A stretch of DNA of 35,430 nucleotides from JBBILU01 sp037444775 (lineage in GTDB: Bacteria > Patescibacteriota > Gracilibacteria > BD1-5 > UBA6164), in NCBI GenBank assembly GCA_037444775.1, contig JBBILU010000013.1, positions 1-35,430 of the forward strand, written 5' to 3'. Under the pieces are notes generated by a model. That model was given only the letters and a program-made list of their open reading frames with translations. It searched no databases and was not told where the DNA came from. The position numbers were made by a program, and so were the translations under genes. Positions 26,569-35,423 of this stretch are shown one piece after another (the first letter of the stretch is position 1; every line of letters starts with the position of its first letter).

Positions 26569-27786
26569 ATGAATAAAATTAAACTATGAATTACTATTTT
26601 ACTTTTAATCTTAATGATAAACATTACAAATTGAGATTTGAAAGAAGAAAAACAAATTTATAACAAAAAGTTAACTGAAGACTTATATACAAGGTTTCAA
26701 AATAAAATTTCAATTTATGATAAAAGTAAACAAATTAAAATTTTAGAAGCAATAAAAAACAAAATTGATGAAATTTGAATGACTGACATATCAGATGAAA
26801 AAAAACAAATATTAGCATTTCTGAAAAATATTATCAATATTTCCATAATTAGTACAAAAATTACTATATTAAAGGATTCAGAATCAATAAGTCCTAAAGA
26901 TTATCAAGATATATTATGAGTATGAATTAATGTAGATTGGTTAAAAACAAAGAATTGACTTGAAAATTATACTTCAAATACTCCTAAAGTTTTTAAAGAA
27001 AAGTGAATAAATCATGTAAGAATAAGAATAAAAGATGATATAAATGAAGTTTTGTTATCAAATATAAATAGAGTAATTGATGATTGTTTATCAGCTTGAA
27101 TTATTCCAATAATAGCATATCAAGCCAATGAGTTTAAAAATAATCAATCAATACAAAATCAGAACAATGTTATAAATTGGTGGAAAAAAGTTTCTGAAAG
27201 ATTTAAGCAGAAATCATATCTTGTTAGTTTTGATTTAATTATTGAAGTAACTGACAGTTTAAATAAAAATCCAGAAAAGTTAAATGAACTTTATGAAAAA
27301 ACAGTATCAGAAATAAGAAAAACAAATCCCAAAAGAATAATATTTATATCACCTATTGTTCGTTCTAGTCCTGAATATTTAGAAAAGCTTAAGATTCCAA
27401 GTAAACATAATAATTTTTTAATGGCTGAATGGCATTTTTATGCAGCATGACCATCAAAAACTTGAACCGAAAAAGTATGGACAACTTGAAAAGAAGAAGA
27501 AAAAAATATAATTAAAAATAAAATACTTATAGCAAAAAGTTGGAGTATAAAAAATAATATACCAACTTGGGTTTGAGCATGGATGCCATCTAATTATAAT
27601 GATTGAAATGATTATACAATAAAAGAGCAAATACTTTTCTCAAATTTTGTAGTATGCGAACTAAATAAAAATAATATACCATTTGCTTTTAATGCTGATA
27701 ATAAATTTTTTGATGCTGAAAAGTCTTCTTGGAAACAAGAATTAACTCCAGTTATTGATAGTATTTTATTTCCAAATTGTAAATAA
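26569..27786 (+). CDS. Secreted glycoside hydrolase family 5-like (cellulase-like) protein
   Basis: 405 residues. N-terminal hydrophobic signal (MNKIKLGITILLLILMINIT). A helical prodomain spans ~30-115, then the (beta/alpha)8 region: GVGINVDW, KGINHVRIRI (~146-155), a strand ending in IIEVTD with Glu226 where the acid/base of GH5 normally sits in NEP, MAEWHFYAAG (~285-294; His289, Tyr291), and TWVGAWMPSNYNDGNDYT (~334-351). In typical GH5 enzymes the nucleophile Glu lies at the end of strand 7 (GEfG); here that place reads GAW. I recall a subgroup with IIEVTD and GAWMP, so this is a family feature rather than a mutation, and the catalytic mechanism may differ. Likely acts on surface polysaccharide. 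Confidence 0.75.
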
Positions 27787-27835
27787 ATTAAACATAATAA
27801 TGTTTTGTATAAAGTACTAAATATCTATAAATAAT

Positions 27836-28951
27836 ATGAATATTTCTATATTCGCATCTATTTGATGCCAAAATCTTTGAGATGAATTAATCGTAAAAAA
27901 TGAAATTAAGCTATTAAAAGAAGAATTCAAAAGTGAAAAAGAGTTTGAATTTACTGTTTTTACTTTTGATAAAGATGATATTTTTGATATTTCTGAATTA
28001 GAAGATGAAAACACAAAAATAATTTACAAAGAATATTTTCCTATTTGACTCAAAAATCCAAAAAATATTTTTAGAAATTTGAAAAATTTTTTAGTTTTTT
28101 TTAGTTCAATAATAAAAAGTGATTTAGTTGTGATTGGTTGAGGTGGAATAATTTATGATAATGAACTTCAATCTGTATGAAATCCTCTTAAACAATGGCT
28201 TTTTAGAAGTAAAATATCTAAATTATTTTGAAAAAAAGTTTATTTTTTTAGACTTTGATTAAATATAAAAAATTATATAAATTTAAAAATAGTTAAAAAG
28301 ATTTTTGGAAATGCTTATAAAATAGTTGTTAGAGATAATTATAGCTTTTTATTACTAAAAAGTTTATGATTTGAGAAAAATTTATTTTTGGAAAAAGACC
28401 TAGTTTTTTTTGAAAAAGTTTTAAATCCCCCTGCTTTTAGTATCCCCCTTATTAAGGGGGACAAGTATAGAAGAGATTCTTTGCAAAAACAAAACTGAAA
28501 TCTTCTAAAAAGAATTTCTTCAAATAATTTGAATTTAGAAAATTTAAAAGAAATAGATTTTTCAAATAAAACAATTTGATTTTCTCTTAGAAAACAAGAA
28601 ATTGATAATTATGAAAAATACATTTATGAAATTCTTGAATTTATTTTAAGAAAAAATTCAAAAATTATTTTTATTCCTCATAGTTTTCACAAAACAGATA
28701 TTAAAGCCAATGATTATATTTTTATGCTTGATTTTTATGAAAAGTTATGAAAAGTTTTTTGATTTCAAAATTTTGAAATATGTAAAACTTTAGAAGAATC
28801 TTACAAAATTTATTTAGATAAAAAAATAAATATAAATATAGCTGAAAGATTGCATTCAATCATACTTTCTTATGTTTATAATATAGATTTTATTTGAGTT
28901 AGTTATTCTAAAAAAACTGATGAAATTCTTGAACAAATAACAAAAAATTAG
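27836..28951 (+). CDS. Polysaccharide pyruvyl transferase family protein (CsaB-like)
   Basis: 371 residues. Residues 1-20 (MNISIFASIGCQNLGDELIV) match the GDE motif at the start of CsaB/WcaK-type enzymes; VVIGGGGIIYDN near 103-114 is the conserved glycine loop; IPHSFHKTD near 281-289 and INIAERLHSIILSY near 337-350 match the C-terminal lobe. CsaB adds ketal-pyruvate to cell-wall polysaccharide, which is the ligand of SLH domains, and an SLH-like protein is encoded 1.4 kb upstream: a sensible pairing. A palindromic repeat is embedded in frame at codons ~198-210 (NPPAFSIPLIKGDK). The terminator hairpin overlaps the stop. Confidence 0.8.
28425..28463. repeat. Palindromic repeat inside the CsaB-like gene (in frame)
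   Basis: atccccctg, a spacer, then atcccccttattaaggggga. The core is identical to that of the intergenic copy at 8551. It adds about 13 residues (NPPAFSIPLIKGD) between the two lobes without shifting the frame. Confidence 0.8.
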
Positions 28952-28979
28952 ATGTAGCATTGCTATATCTAATTTTTTG
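28942..28979. terminator. Bidirectional terminator between convergent genes
   Basis: Long stem aaaaaattagatgtagc / gctatatctaatttttt with a 3-nt loop and one G-T/A mismatch. It serves the CsaB-like gene (plus) and the CYTH gene (minus). Confidence 0.85.
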
Positions 28980-29525
28980 TTATAAATTTTTGTATTCTTT
29001 ATTATAATATTTGAATAATTTTCTAGAACCTCATATCAAAGTTGGGTTATTTTTTAGATCTAATTTTTTAATATAATTATTAATTATTTTTGCAGAACTA
29101 GCTTCTATTTCAAGAAAAATAGGAATTTCTTCATATTCATCAATATCAAATTCAGCATCAGACATTTTATAAGAAGTTCTGTGTTTTATTTTTTCTCTAG
29201 TTTTTGTCATTCAATATTTTTCCAAAACTCTTCAAAAACTCTCTGGATTTGTAATTTGTGTTTCATATTCATCATTCATAACTAATCATTCTTTTGCTCA
29301 TTCTTTAAGCCTTTTTCTTTTTATTGTATAAATATGAATTTCTCACTTTTTTCTCACTCTAAAAATTCTTTGGTTTTCTTCTAGTTTTCTTTTCTCTCAA
29401 TCTATGAAATCATAATAAATATCGTGAATTATTCAATCAAAAATTTTTTCTGCTCAAATTTCTTCTAATTTTGTTATTAAATTTTCTTTATTTATTTCAA
29501 GTATTTTTATTTCTTTTTCTAGCAT
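28980..29525 (-). CDS. CYTH-domain protein (ThTPase / class IV adenylate cyclase-like)
   Basis: 181 residues. The N-terminal ExExK signature is LEKEIKI (Glu3, Glu5, Lys7). Further hallmarks of the CYTH tunnel fold follow in order: FRVRKKGE near 62-69, an HIYTIKRKR strand, KHRTSYKMSDAEFDIDEYEE near 128-147 and IPIFLEIEASS near 148-158. CYTH proteins bind triphosphate-containing substrates with Mg2+ and hydrolyse thiamine triphosphate or tripolyphosphate, or cyclise ATP. The substrate here is unknown. Cytosolic, monocistronic. Upstream of the ATG a small hairpin (atcct/aggat, 29532-29545) covers an AGGA that could act as a weak ribosome binding site. Confidence 0.85.
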
Positions 29526-29638
29526 AATCTCATCCTAAAAAGGATATTTTTTATAAAATAAAATTTCAGGAGTTTATTTTATATTATAATTCATTTTTTT
29601 GCAAATAAAAAAATAATATGCTAAAATGTTTTTAATTA

Positions 29639-29680
29639 CCATCCCCAGCCCCCCCTTCCCAAGGAGGGGAGGAAGGAAAA
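29639..29680. repeat. Palindromic repeat element, intergenic copy
   Basis: accatccccagccccccctt followed by cccaaggaggggaggaagg. It shares catccccagccc with the radA copy. It lies in the A/T-rich leader of the small coiled-coil gene and could form a strong hairpin in its mRNA. Confidence 0.75.
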
Positions 29681-29704
29681 GGTTATTTTAATAAGTTTTT
29701 ATTT

Positions 29705-30022
29705 ATGACAACAAAAGAAGAGATCTTACAACTTGTTTGAAGAAGCTTGATGCTGAATTCAGCAACAATAAATAGAGTAAAATCAGAAATTGATAGTTTG
29801 AGTTCTGAGAAACTTGATGAGCTTTTGTTTACTTTGAGAGAAATTGATGAGAAACAAACAGAAATCTTGAAAGAAAAGTTAAAAGAAGAACCATGGCTTT
29901 TTACAAAAATGGAATGAAAAATTAGTCAAGAAGTTTATAAAAAGCATATTGCTGAAGAAAGGGAAGAATTGAAAACTCTTGAAGAAAAGTTCATAGAATT
30001 TTTTAAAAAGTTTTTTGGGTAA
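29705..30022 (+). CDS. Small coiled-coil protein (DUF5663-like)
   Basis: 105 residues, wholly helical: TTKEEILQLVGRSLMLNSAT at the start, a charged middle (LSSEKLDELLFTLREIDEKQ) and a C-terminal coiled coil (EEREELKTLEEKFIEFFKKF). No signal peptide. Its length, acidity and Leu-rich helices resemble the DUF5663-type proteins of these phyla and the broken gene at 6377; the family call is tentative. It precedes the CHAP-like hydrolase by 75 nt, with another palindromic repeat in that gap, so the pair is probably co-transcribed. This repeats the pattern small helical gene plus wall hydrolase seen at 19.9-16.7 kb. Confidence 0.7.
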
Positions 30023-30023
30023 A

Positions 30024-30060
30024 GCCTCATCCTAGCCCTCTTTTTTGGAGGAAAGGGAAA
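30024..30060. repeat. Palindromic repeat element, degenerate copy
   Basis: cctcatcctagccctcttttttggaggaaaggga begins 1 nt after the TAA of the small coiled-coil gene. Same family architecture as the copies at 21291 and 35261. Confidence 0.65.
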
Positions 30061-30097
30061 ATAAAAAAGGAATTTTATATTTTAATAAAAAAGTATT

Positions 30098-31150
30098 ATG
30101 GGAGCAGATGAAATGGATGATTTAAATCTTTGAGAATATTTAAATTGATGAGAAAAACAAAAAGAAACTGAAAAAAATCCTAATACTAAACAAGTTCATA
30201 AGTGGACTAGCAATGTCAATAAACTTTGAGGATGAGCAGTTGATACTTGAGCAATTGCTAGAGAAACTTGTGGATTGCCAGATGAATCTTGAAAAGTGAA
30301 TGCTTGTTTGGATTGAAAGAAAGTCAGTTTTTGAAATAAAGATTGGAAAAAAGATATTTTTGAAAAAGCTAAGGGAATGAATCATTTAGAAATTTGAACA
30401 AGTCAAAAAGAAATTTGAGATCTTTTACAAAATATAGATGACCCAAATATAGCAGAAGAATTATTAAGTGTTGACTCTAAAGAATGACTTGCTAAGTTTC
30501 TTGATGAAAACTCTCAATATCTTGCTTGAAATAATATGTCTAAAGAAGAATTAGCAAAAACTATAAAAGAATATGAAAATAAAGGAGAAAATCCTAGTTT
30601 TCTTCAAAAAATTCTTTTATCTGCATTTTGTGCTATGAGTTGAAACAAACAAATGGATTGAATGACTGCTGAACAAAAGCAACAAATAGATTGAATGTCA
30701 GAATCTTGAGAAAAATGTTTATCAATTGCTTCTTTTGAAGTTAATAAACACGAAAGTAATAGAGAAACTGATAAATATTTTTCTGAAACATGACATTGAT
30801 GAGTTCATACAAATTCCACTCCTTGGTGTGCTGCTTTTGTTAACTGGACTTTAAAACAAGCTTGATATGAAACGACTTGAAGTAATATGGCAAAAAGTTT
30901 TATAAAATGAGCTTGAAGTTGACATGTTTGATTTATGACAGAAGATAAAAGATGTTTATGATGAAATCAATCAAATAAGGTTTCTATTATAAACATAAAT
31001 AAACCAATAGTTTGATGGATTATGCCAGACCAAGTTTGAAAATCTGAAGCTAATACCAAAACACCAATTGATCCAAAAGATGTTCCTACCTGAGCAATAA
31101 TTGTTTTTGATAGAAGTGAAACTAAAAAATCTGATAAAAACTTGAGATAA
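30098..31150 (+). CDS. CHAP-like (TIGR02594-type) peptidoglycan hydrolase, rearranged
   Basis: 350 residues. Residues 1-215 are polar and helical (NVNKLGGGAVDTGAIARETC near the start) with no family I know and no signal peptide. Residues ~240-310 match the TIGR02594 cysteine amidase family: STPWCAAFVNWTLKQAGYET with Cys244, a GSNMAKSF helix, GHVGFMTEDKR with His276, and CLGGNQSNKVSI. The strand normally found between Cys and His (GDIVVF.R) is absent, and a similar sequence, VPTGAIIVFDRSE, occurs instead at the C-terminus (~328-340). Cys-to-His spacing is 32 residues, shorter than usual. It looks circularly permuted or deleted and re-duplicated. Activity as an amidase or endopeptidase is uncertain. 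Confidence 0.8.
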
Positions 31151-31152
31151 AC

Positions 31153-31188
31153 AAACCTTTCGCAAATTTTCGAAAGGTTTTTCATTTT
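31153..31188 (+). terminator. Intrinsic terminator after the CHAP-like gene
   Basis: Perfect 10-bp stem aaacctttcg / cgaaaggttt, 8-nt loop, then a T-rich tail. Confidence 0.85.
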
Positions 31189-31189
31189 T

Positions 31190-31217
31190 TTGCTAAAAAA
31201 ATCTTTTTTTATATAAT
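31190..31217 (+). promoter_or_regulatory. Promoter of the AAA/PD-(D/E)XK gene
   Basis: TTGCTA at 31190-31195, 16-bp spacer, TATAAT at 31212-31217; the ATG is at 31248. The leader aattaatttttaataaaaat closely resembles the TPR gene leader at 6761-6783. Confidence 0.65.
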
Positions 31218-31247
31218 GTTTTTATAATTAATTTTTAATAAAAATTT

Positions 31248-32804
31248 ATGCAAAAACTTTCTATTTGAATACAATCTTTTGAAGAAATGAGAAATTTAGA
31301 AAATAATTATGTATATGTTGATAAAACAAAAATTCTTGTAAATTTGATTAAAGAGTGAGCTAAATATAATTTTCTTAATAGACCAAGAAGATTTGGAAAA
31401 TCTTTGATGCTTGACACTATAGCTTGTCTTTTTAGATGAAAAAAAGAATTATTTGAATGACTTTATGCCGAAAATAATTGGAATTTTTCTAAAAAATATC
31501 CAGTAATTCAAATTAGTTTCTGAACTGGAGTTTTGACAGTAGAAGAATTACAAAATAAATTAGATTGGTTAATTAACATAAGAACTTCACAAGAAACAGA
31601 TATAGTTTTGGGGGCTAAAAATATTTCAGATAAATTTCAAGAACTTATTATGAAATTAAACGAGAAATATGGAAATCAAGTTGTTATTTTGGTGGATGAG
31701 TATGATAAACCAATTTTGGATTTCCTAGATAATGAAGAAAAAGCTAAAGAGGCAAGAGAAATACTAAAAAGTTTTTATGGAGTTATAAAAGATTCAGATA
31801 AATATATTAAATATGTTTTTATTTCTTGAGTTTCAAAATTTTCAAAAGTAAGTCTTTTTAGTGGTTTAAATAATTTACAAGATTTGACTATTAACGAAAA
31901 AGTATGAGAATTATGTGGTTTTACTTTAAGAGAACTTCAAACAAATTTTTCTTCTTTTTTGCATTGAATAGAACAAGAAAAAATGAAAAAATGGTATAAT
32001 GGTTTTAATTTTTTGTGACAAGAAAAAGTATTTAACCCATTTGATATTTTACTTTTTTTAGATAACAAAGAATATAGAAATTATTGGTTTGAAACAGCAA
32101 CTCCAAGCTTTTTGATGAAAATATTAAAGAAAAAAGAGGGGTTTTATCATATTCCATACTTGGAAAATATTCAAACAAATGAGAAACTTATATGAAGTTT
32201 TGATATAGAAAAAATAAAAATAGAAACTTTGTTATTTCAAACTGGTTATCTTACAATAAAAGAAAAGTCAATTCTTTTTTGAAAAGAACAATATACTCTT
32301 TGAATCCCAAATTTTGAAATAGAAACATCTCTTAATAATTATATTTTGACAGATTATTTGGAAGTTTTTTGAGATGAACATCTTACTCAAAGAGCAAAAC
32401 CAGTATATGAAGCATTAATTTCTGGAAATATTGATGAAATTATAATTTATTTGAAAAAAATATTTGCAGGAATTTCTTATACAAATAGGCTAGAAATTTT
32501 GGCAAAATATGAGTGATATTATTCAAGTATTATTTATACTTTGATGTATACAATGTGACTTGATATAATTCAAGAAGATATTACTTCAGAGTGAAGAATT
32601 GATTTAACTATAAAAATATTAGACAATATTTATATTTTGGAATTCAAAGTAGAAAAATCAGGAAAACAAGCTTTAGAACAAATCAAAGCCAAAAATTATG
32701 TAGAAAAATATTTATGAGAAAAAAGTAAAAACATATTTTTACTTTGAATAGATTTTGATTTTGAAAAAAGAAATATTTGAGCTTATGATTGGGAAAAAAT
32801 ATAA
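31248..32804 (+). CDS. AAA-ATPase-like protein with PD-(D/E)XK nuclease domain (DUF1703)
   Basis: 518 residues, the usual size of this family (AAA-ATPase_like plus PDDEXK_9/DUF1703). The start MQKLSIGIQSFEEMRNLENN then YVYVDKT is diagnostic. Walker A is NRPRRFGKSLML (~44-55) and Walker B is VVILVDEYDKPILD (~145-158). A mid-region signature KKWYNGFNFLG lies near 248-258, and the C-terminal nuclease-like motif (LDNIYILEFKVEKSGKQALE) near 460-479 has the Asp...Glu-x-Lys layout. These genes are multi-copy in many anaerobe and symbiont genomes and are thought to be mobile or defence-related; function is not proven. Flanked by strong terminators on both sides, like an inserted unit. Confidence 0.9.
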
Positions 32805-32829
32805 AAGACTCTATTTAGAGTCTTTTATA
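32803..32829. terminator. Bidirectional terminator between convergent genes
   Basis: aaaagactct / agagtctttt with an attt loop, overlapping both the TAA of the AAA gene (32802-32804) and the TAA of the leftward membrane-protein gene (32825-32827). Confidence 0.85.
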
Positions 32830-34012
32830 TAACACTTTTTCCTAGCTTTTCCTTATTTTCAAGCAAAATTTCAAGATTTCTTTGAAGAATAACTATTTTT
32901 GTTTCCAGTGTTTTTTCAAGTAAAGAATCTTTATTTTCAGAAATTGTATTTTCTATATTTTTAATTCAAGATTTCAAAGAATCTTCAGTTTGTTCTAACA
33001 TTCAAATCAAAGATAAAATTGGTTTGTTAAAATGAAGTTTTAAATAATTTGCTAAAAGTGTAAAATTTATAAAATCTTTGTAAATAGATTCTTTTAGAAT
33101 TTTTAATAAAATTTCTTTCTTTTTCATAATAAGTCAAATTTCTAAGTAAAAAGATTCAAGATTTTCTCAAATTATATTTGAAATATTGCTAATTTCTCAA
33201 GAGTTAAAATTATCTATTTTTTCTCAAATGAGACTTCATATTTTATTCATATTATTGAAGCTTGAATCAATCGATTCTATATTCTCTTTTATTTTTAATT
33301 CTACTGGTTTTTTGAAAGCAAGAATGATTTTTATTATTTGTGAAAAAAAGAAAAATATTACATATCAAACAAGAATTCAAATATAATAAAATAAATATAA
33401 TAACATAATATATATAGCAAAAGAAATCATTGCGACAATTGCTAATTGAACCAAGTTTCGAGAGTTTTTTGAATTAACATTATCAAGAATTTTTCCAAAT
33501 CATTCTCATCATTTTTTCAAAATATTTCAATTTGATTTTAGCAGTTCAGATTTTTTACTACTTATTATTTGTTCAATATTTGAAGATTTACTCAAAAATT
33601 CATCAAACATTATTTCATATTTTCTCAAAGAATTTTCTAGTTTTTCATCTTCATTATACAAAAAAAGTTCTTTTCAAATTATTACTCATTCTGAAGTATA
33701 AACTATATTTGAAATAAGTAAAAAAAAGTAAGTTCTAATGCTTAATTTGTAGATTAAAACGATAAAAATCATAAAATAAACAAATAAAACAAAGGAAATT
33801 ATTGGAATAAAATTTAAGCTAAAAAAAGAAAAAATTCAAAGAAAAATTGTTATAATTCCAAAGGGAAGATTTATTTTTGAAAGAATTTGTAAATAATCTT
33901 TTTGAACTGTTAACATTAATTCTCTCAATGAAATATAATTATAAACCAAAAATCATTTTTCCTCTATTTGATTTTTAGTTTCATTACTAACATATTTTTT
34001 TTGATAAAGCAT
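32825..34012 (-). CDS. Four-helix membrane protein downstream of ftsE
   Basis: 395 residues. Two hairpins of membrane helices: ~50-95 (GIITIFLGIFSFFSLNF then IPIISFVLFVYFIIFIVLIY) and ~195-245 (LVQLAIVAMISFAIYIMLLY then YIGILVGYVIFFFF). The loop between them (~100-190) and the C-terminal ~145 residues are charged and helical, with coiled coil near the end (LEKTLETKIVILQRNLEILL). FtsX would be expected next to FtsE, but FtsX has one N-terminal helix, a large outside domain, then three helices, and this protein does not follow that plan. It begins 25 nt after ftsE on the same strand, so it is very probably co-expressed. Family not recognised. Confidence 0.8.
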
Positions 34013-34037
34013 AATTTTTTTTTATTTTTAAAATTTT

Positions 34038-34718
34038 TTACAGACAATATTTTCCGTTAATTTCGTCACTTTCAATTTTTTTATCAACAAAAGCAATTAC
34101 TCTTTTTCACATTTGATCTACTATATTTTTGTCATGAGTTGCTATGATTACGGTTTTTCATTCTTTGTTCAAATCGTCAAAAATTTTCATAATTCACATA
34201 GCTGTTTCTGGATCTAGATTTCAAGTTGGTTCATCTCAAATAAGAATTTTTGGATCGTGAACCAAAGCTCTTGCAATTGCAATTCTTTGTTTTTCTCAAC
34301 CTGAAAGCTCACAAGCAAATTTGTCTTTTTTCACAAGAAGTCAGACTTGTTCAAGAGTTTCTGGAACTTTTCTTCTAATTATAGAATCTTTGTAACCACA
34401 AACTTCCATTGCAAAAGCTACATTTTCATAAACACTTTTTGATTCTAATAATTTATAATCTTGAAAAATTACTCAAATATTTCTTCTATATTCTTGTAGG
34501 ACTAATTCGTTCATATTTTTATATAAACCTATTCAACTATCTAAAACTATTTCTCAGCTAGAAGGTTCTTTATCTCAAATTAAAGCTCTAATTAAAGTAG
34601 TTTTTCAAGAGCCAGATTGTCAAATGAAGAAAACAAATTCTCATTTATTTATATTTAAATCTATATCTTTCAAGACTATTTTGTTTCAAAAAGCAAGTGT
34701 TAATTCAGAAATTCTCAT
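34038..34718 (-). CDS. ftsE: FtsE-type ABC transporter ATPase
   Basis: 226 residues, the normal FtsE length. Walker A GQSGSGKTTL near 34-43, Q-loop VIFQDYKLL, ABC signature LSGGEKQRIAIARAL near 138-152, Walker B ILIGDEPTGNLDP near 158-170 and switch His in IIATHDKN. FtsE with FtsX couples the divisome to peptidoglycan hydrolases; the LolD/MacB ATPases are close relatives, but the N-terminus and the DYKLLESKSVYENVAFAMEV segment read as FtsE. The usual LLADEPTG is LIGDEPTG here, with Gly as UGA. Neighbours are a small one-helix membrane protein upstream and a four-helix membrane protein downstream rather than a canonical FtsX. Confidence 0.85.
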
Positions 34719-34782
34719 ATTTTTTTATTAAGATTAAATTTTTTCCATTATATAAAAATATATTACAAAATCAAAAATAAAA

Positions 34783-35025
34783 TTATCTAGATTCCTCTAA
34801 ATAAATTCTATATTTTTTTCAATCCAAATAAATATAATTATCTATATTATCGTAATTATGATTTATTCTATTTATTGAAGTTAAATCGGCTTTTAAATAT
34901 TTTGAGTTTTTTTCTATATTCGGAGTTATTAAACCGGTTAAAACTATGAACATTCAAACTAGTAAAACTATTATTGTTCAGTTATTTATTTTTTTATCAA
35001 AAAAAATTTTGTATGTTGTTCACAT
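34783..35025 (-). CDS. Small single-pass membrane protein
   Basis: 80 residues: a basic N-terminus (MGTTYKIFFDKKINN), one membrane helix (GTIIVLLVGMFIVLTGLI) and an outward-facing polar tail (TPNIEKNSKYLKADLTSINR and on to YIYLDGKKYRIYLEESR). ATG at 35025 is preceded by aaaaagg directly against the start. It lies 64 nt before ftsE on the same strand, so they may be one transcript; its size and topology would suit an accessory subunit of the FtsE complex, which is inference. Family not recognised. Confidence 0.65.
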
Positions 35026-35091
35026 CCTTTTTATCATTTTGTTTTTGTTATTTATAATATATTTTATTCTCTCATACTTTTTATTAAAAAG

Positions 35092-35129
35092 CAAAAAAAT
35101 AATATACTTTTTTCAAAAAAGTATATTAT
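35092..35129 (-). terminator. 31-bp perfect palindrome acting as minus-strand terminator
   Basis: Two 15-bp arms (ataatatactttttt / aaaaaagtatattat, 35099-35129) around a single C; on the minus strand the hairpin runs into TTTTTTT (35092-35098). It would terminate leftward transcription arriving from beyond the right edge. Confidence 0.65.
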
Positions 35130-35260
35130 GATATTTTATTATTGTTTAGCTAACAGATTAATGTCAGTAAAATACTAGGCATATTATTACATAAAAGTCA
35201 ATAGATTTTGCAAAGTTTAAAAAATAATGTTGAAATATTTTTGTGTAGGAAAGACAAGAT

Positions 35261-35292
35261 CTCACCCTATCCTCTTCTTAGAGGAGAGGGAA
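35261..35292. repeat. Palindromic repeat element, right-end copy
   Basis: ctcaccctatcctcttctta then gaggagaggg: C-rich box and tcctcttcttagaggaga hairpin. Same plan as the copy at 30024. Confidence 0.7.
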
Positions 35293-35324
35293 AGCTTAAG
35301 GAGGAGAAAAAATAAACTAATTGA

Positions 35325-35352
35325 GATAGTCCCCTTTAATAAAGGAAACTAT
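35325..35352. repeat. Small palindrome, likely same repeat family
   Basis: atagtcccctttaataaagg then aaactat: imperfect palindrome with the tccccttt/aaagg core, 33 bp after the previous element. Confidence 0.5.
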
Positions 35353-35395
35353 AGGATAATTTTATTTTATAACTTTTTTCACTTTTTAAAATTTT

Positions 35396-35423
35396 TTGGA
35401 CTTTTTTAAAAAACTTATATAAT
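35396..35423 (+). promoter_or_regulatory. Promoter reading out of the right edge
   Basis: TTGGAC at 35396-35401, 16-bp spacer, TATAAT at 35418-35423. It should drive a plus-strand gene starting just beyond the window. Confidence 0.6.

Larger units (their letters stand above)
35130..35395. other. Gene-free right-end spacer
   Basis: No credible gene. A short open frame at 35227-35409 is made largely of palindromic repeat sequence. The stretch holds two repeat elements and ends in a promoter. Confidence 0.5.

Noticed and set aside
30140..30385. Minus-strand frame opposite the CHAP-like gene
   Set aside because: Antisense of a well-supported coding region; Ser/Phe-rich product typical of a shadow frame.
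31248..32804. Calling the AAA/PD-(D/E)XK gene a transposase
   Set aside because: No inverted terminal repeats or target duplications were visible; the flanking hairpins are ordinary terminators.
32825..34012. Calling this gene ftsX
   Set aside because: Helix arrangement is 2+2 with cytosolic-looking charged ends, not one helix, a large outer domain and three helices; no FtsX motif recognised.
35227..35409. Open frame of 60 codons at the right end
   Set aside because: It consists largely of palindromic repeat sequence and T-rich spacer; no family resemblance or ribosome binding site.
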